Source: Aselliscus stoliczkanus
Lineage: Eukaryota; Chordata; Mammalia; Chiroptera; Hipposideridae
Assembly: GCA_033961575.1 (NCBI GenBank)
Contig: CM066728.1
Coordinates: forward strand, 107,712,852-107,776,851
DNA length: 64,000 bases
Direction: 5' to 3'
The position numbers and the translations under genes were made by a program. The notes beneath the pieces are model-generated. The model was not told the origin of the DNA, did not search any database, and saw nothing but the letters and a program-made list of their open reading frames with translations. This document shows, piece by piece, positions 49,780 to 61,290 of this stretch. Position 1 is the stretch's first letter; every line of letters begins with the position of its first letter.

Positions 49780-50400
49780 GGGCAGGGAAATTGTGTTAGC
49801 TGAAAAATAGCTGACATTACAGAGGTGTGAAATAGAGGGGCTTGGTCAGGGTTGGGAGGTGGGCTTGGTTCTAGATATGTGTAAGGGAAGGGTTGTCAGA
49901 ATATAGTGACAAAATGACAGAGGAGCTTTGGGAAGGTGAAGGAGGGGGAAATGGTGGGTGAGTCCTCAGATTATGAGTTGAGGGGAGTAAATGGGCACAA
50001 AGAAGACAGTTGGTGAAGACAGATATTGAGGTGACCTTTGGATGAGGTCCCTCTGGTTTATTTATGTGAAGATGTCTATTTTGATTTATGGGTCTGGATT
50101 ATGTACAAAGGTCTTGAAGAAAGTTACAAATTTGGAAGTCACCAGTTTTTAGAAAGCATGCAACATCATGTGAGTTTGAAGAGATAGGCCACTGAGAGTG
50201 TGAAGACTGAGAAGAAACGAACCTTCAGGAGAGACTGGGTGTACCTTCACGAGAATTCTGGACGCAGCAGGGAGATTCAGGTGGTAAGGAGATCAGGGAA
50301 GAGAGGACTTCTGGAGATATTCAAGAGAAAAGGGTTAGTGGGCACAAATGCCACGGAGATGTCTCACCAGATTTGGGAATCTGGAGGTGACCAGTGATGT
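49780..50400 (+). mobile_element. Ancient interspersed repeat, family not assigned
   Basis: Purine-rich text with gataggccactgagagtgtg and agatcagggaagagaggact resembles the later part of the family seen at 19.1 kb. Confidence 0.35.
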
Positions 50401-51370
50401 TGACCAGCATAGTGACAGTAGAAGGATGTGTCAAAAACTTTTCTTCCAGCTACCTCTGAGTGCTGTTGGATGCTGGCAAAGACATTGCACTTTCTGTCTC
50501 AGAAGAGAAAGTGGCACTCCAAGGCCTGCTGATCTTAACTACAAACAAATGGGAGCTATGAATAATAATTTTCACACCATCAGAGTCATTTATAACTTGA
50601 TTACATTATTGTGTCCATATGAGTTTCCTGCCCTGAGGAAATGTCTCTGGCTAAGTCGCTCAGAAATTGCCCATTGTTGCCTCAAGAACCCATTATTTAA
50701 GTTTTCTTTCTTTCTTAGAAAGGACTCTTATTGGTTTAGCTAACACAGAAGTAGATTGAATGAACTTTCACTTAGTTTTAAAACCTGCTGACAGATAAAA
50801 TTAATATTGCCTTTGTGTAAATAATAATTTTATCTAATAGACTTCATTTATCTTTATGGTTCCTTTAGGCGATCTGGAGCTAAACAAGGGGGAAAAGGCA
50901 AAAAGTGTAATAACAATTCTCTTTGAAGAGAGATATAAAATAAGGTCACTGGAGCTGAACCATTATTGAAATGTATAAAATAGTTTAACGTTTGCTTTTT
51001 CTCATTTTATACCATGAGGTCATTTTATATAGCCATAAAATTGCATCTCATCTCTTTTAGATATGATGAAAATCTATGAGTAACAAAGCCAACCTCCTAG
51101 TCACTTGAAAGTGGCACCCACGGGTCCTTCTGTAGTTAAAGGTGGTCAGTGTTTTCATTAAGACAGTCCTAAAAATGTTTCACTAATTCATCGATGTTAA
51201 GCCTCTTTTGGCTGAAACTTGACAGTCAAGGCACATGGATTAATATAGTTTAAAAAAGATCCAATTTTTACAAAAATGTATGTGAAAATTGAAGATGTGT
51301 TATATCTGGTGAACATTCTCATACCTCTTATAGACTCAACACCATGACAAGAAAATTTTAATTTCATTTT

Positions 51371-51472
51371 TTGGAGGGCAGTGTCACTGGCCCTCATATG
51401 TGGGACCCGAACCGGGGCCGCTGGCTTCCCAAGCCAGCGCTTAACCGCCGCACTACTCAGACGGCCCTAAAC
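51371..51472 (-). mobile_element. tRNA-Ser-like SINE, copy 5
   Basis: It runs gagggcagtgtcactggccc, B-box as cccgaaccgggg, anticodon arm, then ggccctaaac. A 14-bp target duplication tttaatttcatttt lies at 51357-51370 and 51473-51486. The A tail is nearly absent, unlike copy 4. Confidence 0.92.
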
Positions 51473-51486
51473 TTTAATTTCATTTT

Positions 51487-52380
51487 ATTTCCCAAAGAAT
51501 AAAAGGTTCAGTTGTTATTTTTAAAAAAAGTTTAAAAGAATCTATTTCCTTGAACACTGTGTATTAACTAAGTTTATTGTTTTATTGATTCTTTCTGTAA
51601 TCCCATTTCCGGCTCAGCACCTCGAATATGTGATACCTCTGCAAGGAACGAACATAGATTCATTCAATACCTTGCTTCCGGCCCTGAGCACATCAGACTT
51701 TGATTGTCCTGAATCATTTCTTCCTGTTTCTTTGAACCCTCTGACTTGACCCCTTGGGAAGCCATAGCGTCTGTCTTCCTCGTCCATGCAGAGGGAATTT
51801 CCCTTCCCTCCGACTTTCCTAAGACTTTGCTGCTACTTCTATTTGATATTTATCGAAAGATACATTTTTACTTGCTTGACTGCTCTTCACTGTGACCTTG
51901 AAGTGCCCTCACTGTGTTGTCTGCATCTTCAACCTCCTGTGTTGGAGTGCTGTCCCTTGCCCAATGTCAATAGGTGGCATCCTTCAGTGTGGCTGGTGGG
52001 TTAATGATGCCCCCTGAGACAGCGCCTGGTTCCACGCCAAGGGTTCATCCCTTACGCTTAACCCTGGAGACAAGGGTGGGTTCCCAGAGGGCATGCTGGC
52101 CACCTGATCTTGTTGTGGCCGTAGCGTGTGGATTGACCAGCATGAGCGGGATGACTGAATGACCCAAGCAGAGAGCCGGGGGCACCCTCGTTCGTGGCCA
52201 TGGCCCCACGACACACTTGATCGTACAGTAACCTGCGAGGTGCCCTTAACCTCGGCCTTCTCATCTCAGCCTGAAAGTGAAGAGAGAGAGACGAGATGAT
52301 TGGACCTCCTGTTTCATCTCAGGTGCAGTGAGTGCTTGACTCATTTTGTGCCTTTTATGTGCCAGGGAAATGGACACACC
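51487..52380. other. Intronic sequence without recognised features
   Basis: Nothing was recognised. Confidence 0.4.
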
Positions 52381-52880
52381 GCCTCACGGTGGTGCTCGCT
52401 CAGTGGCCAGGGATGGGTGAGCGCTTAATGCTCAACAGAGCTCCGGCTTCATGATTCCCGAGTCATTTAGCCCGTTCAGCACGCGGGAAGCGTAACCTCG
52501 GGATGCTCATGGCGTGTCCAATCCATACACGGCTTATAATAAAAAGGAGATGTCAAAAGGTAGGAGCACAACAGGTTGTATGCCAATACGTGCGACCTTT
52601 GATGAGGAAGCAGACACGGTAATTGGTACCTGGGGGTTCCCGGGCAGGAGCTGCCACCATGGGCTGGAGTGGGCGCCCGGTGTGTGCAGCCCGGTGTGTG
52701 CAGAGGCTGGAGGCCCGCTGGAGCCCTGCCCTGTGGGAGGACTGGGGCGGGCGTGGGTCCCGCGCCATCAGCTGTGTGCACATGCATGTGCAAGGCTTAC
52801 TCTGAGGATCCCGGCGAGGCCAGTGGCGATGGGGTTGGGCTGAGCCGGGCTGTGGGTGCACCGGCAGTGTTTTCTTTGGC
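52381..52880. promoter_or_regulatory. CpG-island-like block, possible alternative promoter
   Basis: By hand count there are about 28 CpGs in 480 bp, with GC near 58% and an observed/expected ratio near 0.7. That meets the usual CpG-island thresholds, while the surroundings are CpG-poor. It lies about 5 kb upstream of the SEMA5A coding exon. There is no clear TATA box. A donor-like CAG/gtgggt occurs downstream at 53291-53299. Promoter activity is inference. Confidence 0.4.
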
Positions 52881-54154
52881 ACGCAGTGGAGGAATCCTGA
52901 GAGTTTTCGAATGGGGCTGGGCTGTTTACCTGGCAGCAGCTGATGATTGTGCAACAGACACTGTGTTGGGCTGTACCAGGGTGTGTGTGTGGGGGGTGAG
53001 ACCAGGTGGTTTGTTAGGGGGGTGGGAAGTTTCTTCAGTGGCTTGGCTGCTGTCGTTCTGGGCTGGGACACACGTCTAGCGGAGCAATTCATTGGATCCC
53101 ACGGATCCGGGCCAGGGGATGGGAAGAGGGAGTGCAGATGCAAGCCTTTCAGGAGAGCTGGCCGCCCTACTTCTCCTGCAAACCCTGGCCATTGTATGTC
53201 TCACGGAAGCGGTAGCCTGGATAATAAGAGCCACACGTGCTCCAGTCTGCTCTGCTTGGGCTTGGCCCTTTGACACTAGGGTGCTGCGGGCAGGTGGGTG
53301 CGTGGCTTCCTGTGTCCCCTCTGAGTCAGCCCACCTGGCTTCTCTGTTGTCTCCCCAGTGGAAGTCCTTAAAGGCATCAGGTGGCCGACAGACCCAGGCC
53401 CAGGAGGGTTTTTATGGAGCGAGATGTGTTAATGGATCGAGTCACTTCCAACTTTACAGAAAGTCTAAGGCTCAGAAAAAACCCAGCCTCCTCTGAAAAG
53501 TTGTACATTAAGCTTATTTTGGATCTGTTTTTATTAATAACTAGTTAGACTCTGTTCCCTAAGCAAAACTTCTTGTGTAAGCGTTCATTGTTTTGATTTC
53601 TTTTTTTATCTGACAGCATTTTTTAAACTAAGAGGAGCCGTTATTTTCTATTCCCCAAAGCCTATTCATGTGCGGTGTGGGTGTGAATGGAAAATGTTAT
53701 TTATTGCACACACACTTATATACAGAGTTTTGCTTATTTAAATGGAGCTTATAGAGAGATCCTCCCACGTCAACAAACTAAAAGGAAGGCTTCATGGGTT
53801 TTGAAGTAGATGCAACAAAACTGTTTCTATTTTGTTGCCCAAATTGGTCTGCTGTAACAAATCTTCTTATTGTTAAAATCATTTGTTTAGTATTAAGTTG
53901 CCTAATATAGTTTTAATTTTCCAATGGTGGTAGGGTAAAATTAGAACAATTTTATTGAAATTTTCTTCATAATACATTTCCCAATGTATCAAATAGTTAT
54001 AATTAACATGACTTTCATTGTTATTGAACTTTTGCTGACATGGCTCAATACAAATTCATTTGGGTGATTTATATAAGTGTATTTTAAAATCATCTTTCAA
54101 GTGATGATAGCTTTTTTAATTTCTAAAGAGGGAGAGATATTTTGATGAACAAAA

Positions 54155-54330
54155 ATCAGAGGTTCTCAACCAGGGGCAATTGGCAATGTCTGGAGACAAT
54201 TTTAATTGACCCAATGGAGAGGGGCTGCTACTGGCAGCTAGTGGGTGCTAAATGCCCTGAACAGAACAAAGAGTTACCTGGCTCTAAATGAAAGAAGTGC
54301 TGAGCACTAAAAACCCTGATATAAGTATGT
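54155..54330 (+). mobile_element. MER5A-type MITE
   Basis: gaggttctcaaccaggggca, then ggcaatgtctggagacaatt and ggctgctactggcagctagt match MER5A in sense. Confidence 0.88.
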
Positions 54331-56129
54331 TCCCCTTCCACCGCCCAAAATCACTCAGAGGCCAGAGCTGCCTGATTCAGTGGAAGATGGAATTAGAGTC
54401 CAGGACAGAGGGACCTTTTATTTAGACATTAAAGGAGCTCACCTTGTATGGCAGGATGCTCCGAAAACCCCACTTTCTAAATGAAGGCTGTGAAGACTTC
54501 CCTGGCACCTTACCACGAAGACTGTTTATAGTGCCTTTATTTTAAGAATAGAGGTAACATGTTATAGTCTGAAAATTATAAACTTCTAAAAATCACCTGT
54601 TCTCATTAAATGTGTTTCCCTTCGTTTTCCATGGCAAACATATAATTTCATCTCATCACCATTGAACTTCGTGTCCCATTTTAGCTGTTCCTACACTTGA
54701 CACGGCATCCACTCCTACTCTAATCATCAGTTTCCTGATCCCAGGGAAGGGACATCTCAGGCACTGTTGTTATTTTTCTCTACCTTTCCTTCAGAAGGCA
54801 AACATGTCAGAGCTGAGGAGCGATTTCATGGCTATTTGTAAATGTTGGATAGTTCCGATTGACAGTTGACCTGTGTAACTCGTTTCCTAGGTAACCAATA
54901 ACACCTGTGCCTCCATTATCCGTTACAGTGCACTCTGCCTGGGCAGGAGTTATGGACCCGTCGGTCAGGTGCCCCTGGCTCCCACTTTCCTCCTGCATTC
55001 CTTCCTTTACCTCCATGTTCAGGATCTCTCGCTCCTATGGAAGTCATACGGGCCTCGTCATGGTTTGCAGCCCCTGCTCTTGTTTCTTGGCTCACCTTGA
55101 GCGTTTCCATCAATGAGAGCATTGAGTCAATGGGACTCAAAATATGGAGACTGTGAAATTTCATGGACCACTACAATTTATATGTCTTCACCTTGAAATC
55201 TCATCATAGACTCATGGCGCACTCCTTGTGAAGATGAGGCTTCCTTCCTTCCTTCCTTTCATAACCACTTTCTTTACCCAGATCCTAATCACTGCCCACC
55301 TTTGCTTTTTCTGGATCTTTTTCTATCTGATATCTCTTTTCCCTCTTAAGTCTACAATCTCTTTCCCACTCACCACTTCTCAGAAAAGAAGCCACATGTA
55401 ATAATGATCTGTATTCTCTACCCTAAACATTTCCTAACTGGATCTTTTTGTGCTTCTCTGATTTCATTGAATTGTCTTTGGTTACCTAGCATTCAAGGGA
55501 GCCATCCATGTTCCAGCCCATTTTCACTCATCCATTCCCCGCTCGGTTCCTATATGCCTCCTGTCTCTTGTTCTGTTGAAACTGGCCCCCCAAGGTGATA
55601 AATGACTGCCTGTTGACTGAAGCCATTGGCTTTCACTCTACCTCATTGGGGTTCAGACCAGGTCTCTTTTTAAACTGTATTCATTTTATATTTCATCATG
55701 GCTCGATCTCCAGTTTTCCCTTGATGCTTTATCTCTGCTTTCCTTCTCTCTTCTTTGTGTGGTGACTTTTTAAATTGCAGCTTCTAAATAAACTGTTCTC
55801 TTTAGTCCTTACCCCCATTTCTCTCCTGGCTTCCCTTGGTAGTTAATATTTACCATACCTATGATTTTAACCCTTCCAAACATTATATGATATCTCTGAA
55901 TTCTTTTATTTTGAGCATCCAGCCTGGATTTTTCACAGTCGGCTTGTATTTCCTTAAATATTCTCTCAGCATCTTAAACCCAACATGCACAAAGTTAAAT
56001 GACCATGCTGTCCCCTAAACAGAATCCTTTCTTGATTATCATATTGAAATGAATGGCATTACCATCCACATTCATCTGTAGTCTGTGTCTTGAGTCCATC
56101 TTCCTCTTTGCTATCGATTCCTCCAAACT
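54331..56129. other. Intronic sequence, C/T-rich, unassigned
   Basis: 55200-56010 is pyrimidine-rich and may be a decayed LINE (L2 or CR1-like). No exon was recognised. A short (TTCC)4 run lies near 55243. Confidence 0.35.
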
Positions 56130-56640
56130 TGGCATTTTAGAACAACAATCATTTTCTCACCTTCCACATGTTGGGGGTTGGGAATTTGGTCCGGGCTCAG
56201 CTAGGTGATTCCTTTGCTCTCCTGATACTTACGGAAGTCACTCAGCGACTTGCAGCTTTCCTCACACATCAGGTACCTTGGTGGGGATGGCTGGGAGCTG
56301 GACTCAGTGGGAAGTGTCACTAGGCGCGCCCATATGTGGTCCCTCTAGCATGGACGTCTCAGGGTAGTTCAACTTCAGACCTGATGTTTCCGTGCCCAGA
56401 GAATACGTTATAAGAGATAAGAAATGGAGATTACCAGTCTCTGAGGGCCTGGGCTTGGAAACTTGCACACTATCACTTCTGTTGTAGTTAATTGAGCTGT
56501 ACAGTCACAGAGCCAGCCCAGATTCAAGAGCGGGGCCATAGACTCACCGTTCAATGGGAGGAAGTTGAAAGAATCTGTGCCCTCTTTAATTTGCCATACA
56601 TCCCCTAACCATCACATAGAGTGCTGTGTTTGCCTGAACT
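56130..56640 (-). mobile_element. ERVL-MaLR-type LTR (MLT1-like)
   Basis: Text such as aattgagctgtacagtcaca and ccatagactcaccgttcaat, with gctcagctaggtgattcctt near the left, follows an MLT1-type LTR in reverse. Noncoding relic. Confidence 0.6.
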
Positions 56641-57009
56641 TTTAGTCACATTGACACAACTCGAACACAAGCCATAGCTTCATTTATTTCTCTTCTGAAT
56701 AATTGCAGCAGCTTCAAATTAACTTCTCCACCTCTATGCTCTTCTCTACCCAATTTCTTATGTACACTGTTGTAAGAATAATTTTACTAATATTTCTTCT
56801 AATGTAATATTAATGTGCGATGGTAACTTTTTGCCTAAAAATAGAGAGACCTCAGACCTAAGTATAGTTTGCTTTCCAAATCTTGACCTAACTTACTCTT
56901 TAAGCTGCCTCCTCCTACTCCCCTTTATATCTCCTGGCATCTGGCTCAAATATAGTAAACCGTTCCCAAAACACATCGCCTAGTCCTTCCTCTGCCCCCC
57001 GCAGTGTGT

Positions 57010-57345
57010 CTTTTCATCCTCTTGCCTCGGCATGGAATGTACTCCCAGAAATCTCCATCTGTTGAAATCTTCTTTATCCTTCAGTATTCAGCTCAAACGT
57101 GAACCCCTCCCTGGACACGCCCTTGGTCCCTCCAAATAGCAGCGGTACTCTCAACTCCCCCTGCATTCCTGATTTTTTTTTTAATGGTTTTCTAACAGCT
57201 TGGATTAGAGTTATTTTTACAAGCCTACCTTATTTTAAAGTGTATTAGTCTTTTAAATTATTCATAACCTTTACAGCCTCAGAGCTCCCAGCACAGTAAT
57301 TTCATTTGAACTAGTAGGTGCTCAATAAAGATTTTATTTGGTTCA
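57010..57345 (+). mobile_element. L2 3' end
   Basis: cagctcaaacgtgaacccct near the start, and actagtaggtgctcaataaa at the end, match the L2 3' region in sense. Confidence 0.75.
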
Positions 57346-57789
57346 CGCTTGGTCTCTGGCCAACAACTTGGCAGGTAGGTCCTCTATAAATTTCAAAGGA
57401 TAAAGTCACTGAATATGGGTGATTTTTAAAAGTTTGGTAGCATAAGATTAATCAGCAATTTAGTAAAAGAAAATGGCCATAGCCTTATTAATAGGGTCTT
57501 TTGTATGTTAAAAGGGAAGGGCAGCAGTTCTTAGGGTTTTCACATGTAGATTTGTGTTTGTAAGAGGAGATGATGTGCTCAGGGAAGACCAGTTGATGAC
57601 CACAGCTGCATTCCTTAGGAATGTTTATGGTGTCTTTGTAGAGCTTAAACTTGACCCTTTCTCCTTTTATAATAAATGGGTTATCTCATAAAATTATTGG
57701 GAGAAAAAGGGGTCCTTTTTGCGATACACATATACTTATACATATCTGACCTAAGACCTAGAATAAGGTTGGCATGTCTAAGTCCTCCA

Positions 57790-57812
57790 ATTTTTTTTTT
57801 TTTTTTTTTTAA
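57790..57812. repeat. T-tract upstream of the SEMA5A acceptor
   Basis: About 22 T residues lie roughly 85 bases before the acceptor. It is not attached to a recognisable SINE body and is probably a simple repeat. Confidence 0.8.
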
Positions 57813-57895
57813 GGTAGTGATGGGGCTTTGCCGAAAGGCCACCGTTAGGAAACCTGAACTTGTGCTCATGCTGTTGTTCTCTTTGTGTGTTCTAG

Positions 57896-57971
57896 GAACT
57901 TTCCCCACATGACGGGAAGACGAGCTTCTGGTTAGAAGACACGTGCCCAGAGTCAAAGGCTCCTGCCCACC
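57896..57971 (+). other. SEMA5A: 5' UTR portion of the SEMA5A coding exon
   Basis: The acceptor is a pyrimidine-rich run ending tgtgtgttctag at 57895, so the exon starts at 57896 with GAACTTTCC. The 76 bases before the ATG are moderately GC-rich and contain one upstream ATG (separate entry). No promoter is seen next to this exon. The strong acceptor implies at least one noncoding exon further 5', in line with a multi-exon SEMA5A 5' UTR. An EST or RNA-seq alignment would fix the exact acceptor. Confidence 0.8.
57909..57935 (+). other. Upstream ORF in the SEMA5A leader
   Basis: An ATG at 57909 opens an 8-codon frame (MTGRRASG) ended by TAG at 57933-57935, 36 bases before the SEMA5A ATG. It is in the same frame as the main ORF, so the TAG also rules out an N-terminal extension from this exon. 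Its context is weak (C at -3). A short terminating uORF allows leaky scanning and reinitiation, so a mild translational effect is possible. That effect is inference. Confidence 0.6.
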
Positions 57972-58092
57972 ATGAAGGGAACCTGTGTCATTGCATGGCT
58001 GTTCTCAAGCCTGGGGTGGTGGAGACTCGCCCAGCCGGAAACAGGCGCCTCTCAGTGCCAGAGAGCCGAGCACCCGGTGATCGCCTATAAAG
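57972..58092 (+). CDS. SEMA5A: SEMA5A first coding exon (codons 1-40 plus one base)
   Basis: This is the N-terminal coding part of semaphorin 5A. The protein is a class 5 transmembrane semaphorin with a Sema domain, PSI domain, seven thrombospondin type-1 repeats, a membrane span and a short tail. It signals through plexins (plexin-B3 is the best known partner) and acts in axon guidance. The 40 residues begin MKGTCVIAWLFSSLG, which matches the mammalian SEMA5A start as I know it. A basic residue at 2 and a hydrophobic core at about 5-17 form a secretion signal. The mature part probably starts in the low twenties, and Cys29 is its first cysteine. The reading frame runs to TATAAAG, followed by the donor gtgagg at 58093, so the intron is phase 1, as expected if the next codon is Glu. 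The ATG has A at -3, and an in-frame stop lies upstream at 57933. The Sema domain and all later domains are encoded outside the window. One residue appears to be missing near position 25 relative to human, from memory. Confidence 0.93.
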
Positions 58093-58769
58093 GTGAGGGA
58101 CAAGCATGCCCCAATTGCCACGCCACCACTCGAATGCACTTTCCATTCTCAGTGACAGAGGACAGCAGTGCTTTTTGCTCTGTTATTCTGTGACTCTTAT
58201 TTTAGACTTTATGTAAAATAGGAACAACAATACAAATCTCCATTGCAAGAATTTCATTTCCAGAAATTGATCACAATCACAAGAAGAAGGGTTATCAGGG
58301 TTAGAAAATAAATCCCACTATTGAGACCACCTTTATTTAACAGGTGCTGCAAGCATTCATTTGAATCAGGGGATAAAAATGTGACCCACAGAAATAACAC
58401 CAAAATCAAGCAAAACAAAAAAAATTCTTCACTTCAGCATTTCCCAACAAAGCCTTTTCCTTGGCATACAATGTATGTTTTTGTCTTTACCTGGCATTGC
58501 ATGGCAGACAGAATTGATTTGATGTCTCCAATATCTCTGTGGATTTATAGGATTAATTAATTAATATGTATAGCTACTCATTCTTTCATTTATCAAAATT
58601 TATTTAGTGTTCTTTTTACTCTGGGCACTCAGCATTCAGGAGGAAAAATAAATTAGTTTTTGTCTCTGTACTCAAGGAACCCACCGTTCTATTATCAAGC
58701 TAAGTATAATTAATCAGACATTGTATTTGAATAATGCATCCAATAAATAGTTTCATGTTTTGTTATTTT

Positions 58770-59640
58770 TAACCTTTGTATCTTGAAAAATTTCAAATAG
58801 ATACAAAAATAGAAAGAATGGTCTGAGGAACACCCAGCCCTTGCGTTCATTAATTCATGGCCCACCTATTGTCTTTTAAATGCTCACCCACAGTCTACCC
58901 CACGCGCACGCCAAATTATTTTGAAGCAAATTCAAGAAATCATATAATTTTTTTCTAAATATTTAAATCCATGACTAAAATGAATGGGAATTCACAATAA
59001 AACAGAAAAAAACCAAACAAAAAATAATTCCATAAAATCATCAGACATTTAGTGACTAGAGTGAGATCCTTGATAATCTCATGAATTCTTATGTATTGTT
59101 TTTTAACAATTGGATTGAACCAGGATCTAAATGGAGCTCACATCCTGCAACTGACTGGCTTATCTTGAGTGTCATTTAATCTTTTACTGTTTTTTTGGTG
59201 TGTTTTTTTTGGTTGTTGCTGCTCCCCTTGCAAATTAATTATTAAAAAGAAAACAAAAAACCTGAATTCTTTGTCTTATAGACTTTCCCACAGTCTGGAT
59301 TTTCTTAAGTTTATCTCAGTTGTGCTGTTTTGTCTCAAATATTTCTGTGAATTTGTAGTAATATCCAGAGGCTCCTTAGACTTAGGTTCAAATCTTTTGG
59401 TCTCTACTGTTTCAGGGATGGTGCTGTGTACTTCCATGAGAGGCAGATGGTAGCTAGGTGTGAAGTTAGCAGTCATTGATGACCCCTCCCTAAATTTACT
59501 GATCTAGTCATTGGTGCAAAACTGGGATTTTCTCATTTTATTATTCTCTCTTCGTTTAATGGCAAGAAAATTTCTATATAAAGTAACGTTCCTCCATCAT
59601 CTATTTGAATATCCTAAGGGCACGGCTTATATAGGAACAG
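58770..59640. mobile_element. Old L1M fragment
   Basis: Long collinear similarity to an old L1 segment: attattttgaagcaaattca, then ttcccacagtctggattttc and gtgctgtgtacttccatgag. Too decayed to code. Strand not assigned. Confidence 0.65.
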
Positions 59641-60454
59641 GAGAATAAATGTTTTTTTTCCCCTTCCCTTTATCAAATATTTTTGTAAGACTAGTCAGTT
59701 GGTTCTCTGACATTATCCAAAGGGGACAAGCAAGGTGTTATGTTTGCTCTTTATTTTTGTCTTATTTTGATGGTTAGAATCATTAATACATAGACTTAAA
59801 TATTTGATATATTTCAAGCAATTACAGTTTTTATTCTTATAGGGTGAAATCATCACATTCCAAGCCTATGGGAGTTCTGAGTTCTTTTGACACAACCCAC
59901 ATTGCCTCTGATAGCTTGCTTCCTCTCTGGGACAAGGTGTTCCTGACCCCTCTTATCCATTTCCTTCTGTAGACCTGAGTAACAGCCATGTTAGGCTGAT
60001 TTGAGCATAGAGACACTCAGTGAGTTGTTTTCCGTGTACACAGCTAAGGAAAACAATTTTTAAAGTGCACTGTGAGCTCCTCTGGGTACTTCCGTCTCAT
60101 CTCCAGGGTGCTCCGGGTTTCTGAACCTCTTCCATCTCATGTCTACGTCTTTCTCTCTTGTGCATCGGAGCCCGAGTCTCTGCAGACCATCATAATTTGC
60201 CTTTTCCTGAAATGCACGCTCCGTCATTTCAGAATAACAGTCTCATGCAACTCTTGTCATTTTTGACTACTGAAAACCCTGTAAGAGGATTTTCTTCTCT
60301 TCTTTCAGTTGTCAGGGTATAAATTACAGTGGAACATTAAAGCGAAATGAGTGCCTTGAAAGAATTTCCTTTTATTATGCCAACTCAAAACCTAGTTAGT
60401 TTTGTTTAATTTTGCTTTTAATTTTTAGACATTAAAAAAATTTACATTATTATG

Positions 60455-60790
60455 TAGTGTTCAAAGTCCAATTAATGAAACAAGAGGAACTTAGCTTTGC
60501 TCCCTCTTTTCTTTCCCTGTTTAGTCTCTCTGCATTTAGCTAAACTTTTACTTATGGTTTATGCTTCTTTTTAGATACAAAGATAAACACGCGCGCGCGC
60601 ACACACACACACATTCATATCCTCCTTTCTTAGATAAAAAGTTGCATATATACAAACTTTTCTCTGTAGTATTTTTTGACATAATGACATAATGATATAT
60701 CCCAGAGGCCACTCCCTAGCAGTGTGGATGGACACCACTCCTTTTCATAGCCATGTGGCTCTTTACTGTATGTGACAAATATAGTCTAGT
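60455..60790 (-). mobile_element. Probable L1 3' UTR fragment with CG/CA tract
   Basis: The layout of tttcttagataaaaagttgc and catagccatgtggctcttta resembles the antisense of old L1 3' ends. It contains the CG/CA run at 60588-60613. Confidence 0.45.
60588..60613 (+). repeat. (CG)n(CA)n alternating purine-pyrimidine tract
   Basis: CACGCGCGCGCGC passes directly into ACACACACAC. An unbroken alternating run of about 26 bp is Z-DNA-prone, and the CG part survives despite CpG decay. Confidence 0.9.
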
Positions 60791-60839
60791 CAGCAGCTCC
60801 CAGTTGAGAGATGTTGTTTCTGTAAGCAATGGGGTATTA

Positions 60840-61290
60840 GCTTCCTGGTGCTGATATACCAGAAAAACACCAAGTGGGCAGCTTAACACAACAGAGGTAA
60901 CCTTCTTTTATAGTCCTGCAAGCCGTAAGTCCAAAACCAAGGTGTCAGCAGGGCCATGCTCACTCCGAAGGCTTTAGGGAAGAATCCTTCTTTGCTTCTT
61001 CTTAGCTTCTGGTGGTTATTAGCAATTGTTGGCATTTCTTGGCGTGTAGACACATCGCTCCAATATCTGAGTCTGTGGCCACATGGTCTTTTCTGTGTGT
61101 CTGTGTCTTTTTGTCTGCTCTTCTTATTAGGGCACCAGTAATAATGCCATCATTTAGAACCCACCATAACCCATCTTAACCAATTCCATCTGCAAAGACC
61201 CTGTTTCCAAATAAGGTCACATTCACAGATATCTAAGGTTAGGATTTCAAGATATCTTTGGGGGAAGCACAATTCCCTAACAAATTCCAT
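60840..61290 (-). mobile_element. ERVL-MaLR-type LTR (MLT1-like)
   Basis: ttagcttcctggtgctgata, agtccaaaaccaaggtgtca, and aaataaggtcacattcacag follow an MLT1-type LTR in reverse. Noncoding relic. Confidence 0.7.

Larger units (their letters stand above)
1..57895 (+). other. SEMA5A: Probable 5' intron(s) of SEMA5A
   Basis: Everything upstream of the acceptor at 57895 lacks a convincing coding exon on either strand. Open frames here are short or fall in repeats. By position this is intron between noncoding 5' exon(s) and the first coding exon. A noncoding 5' exon could lie inside it unseen; the CpG-rich block at 52.4-52.9 kb is the only candidate I can point to. Confidence 0.7.

Noticed and set aside
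52553..53143. 196-residue minus-strand open frame in the GC-rich block
   Set aside because: High GC lowers stop frequency; composition is low-complexity and no family is recognised.
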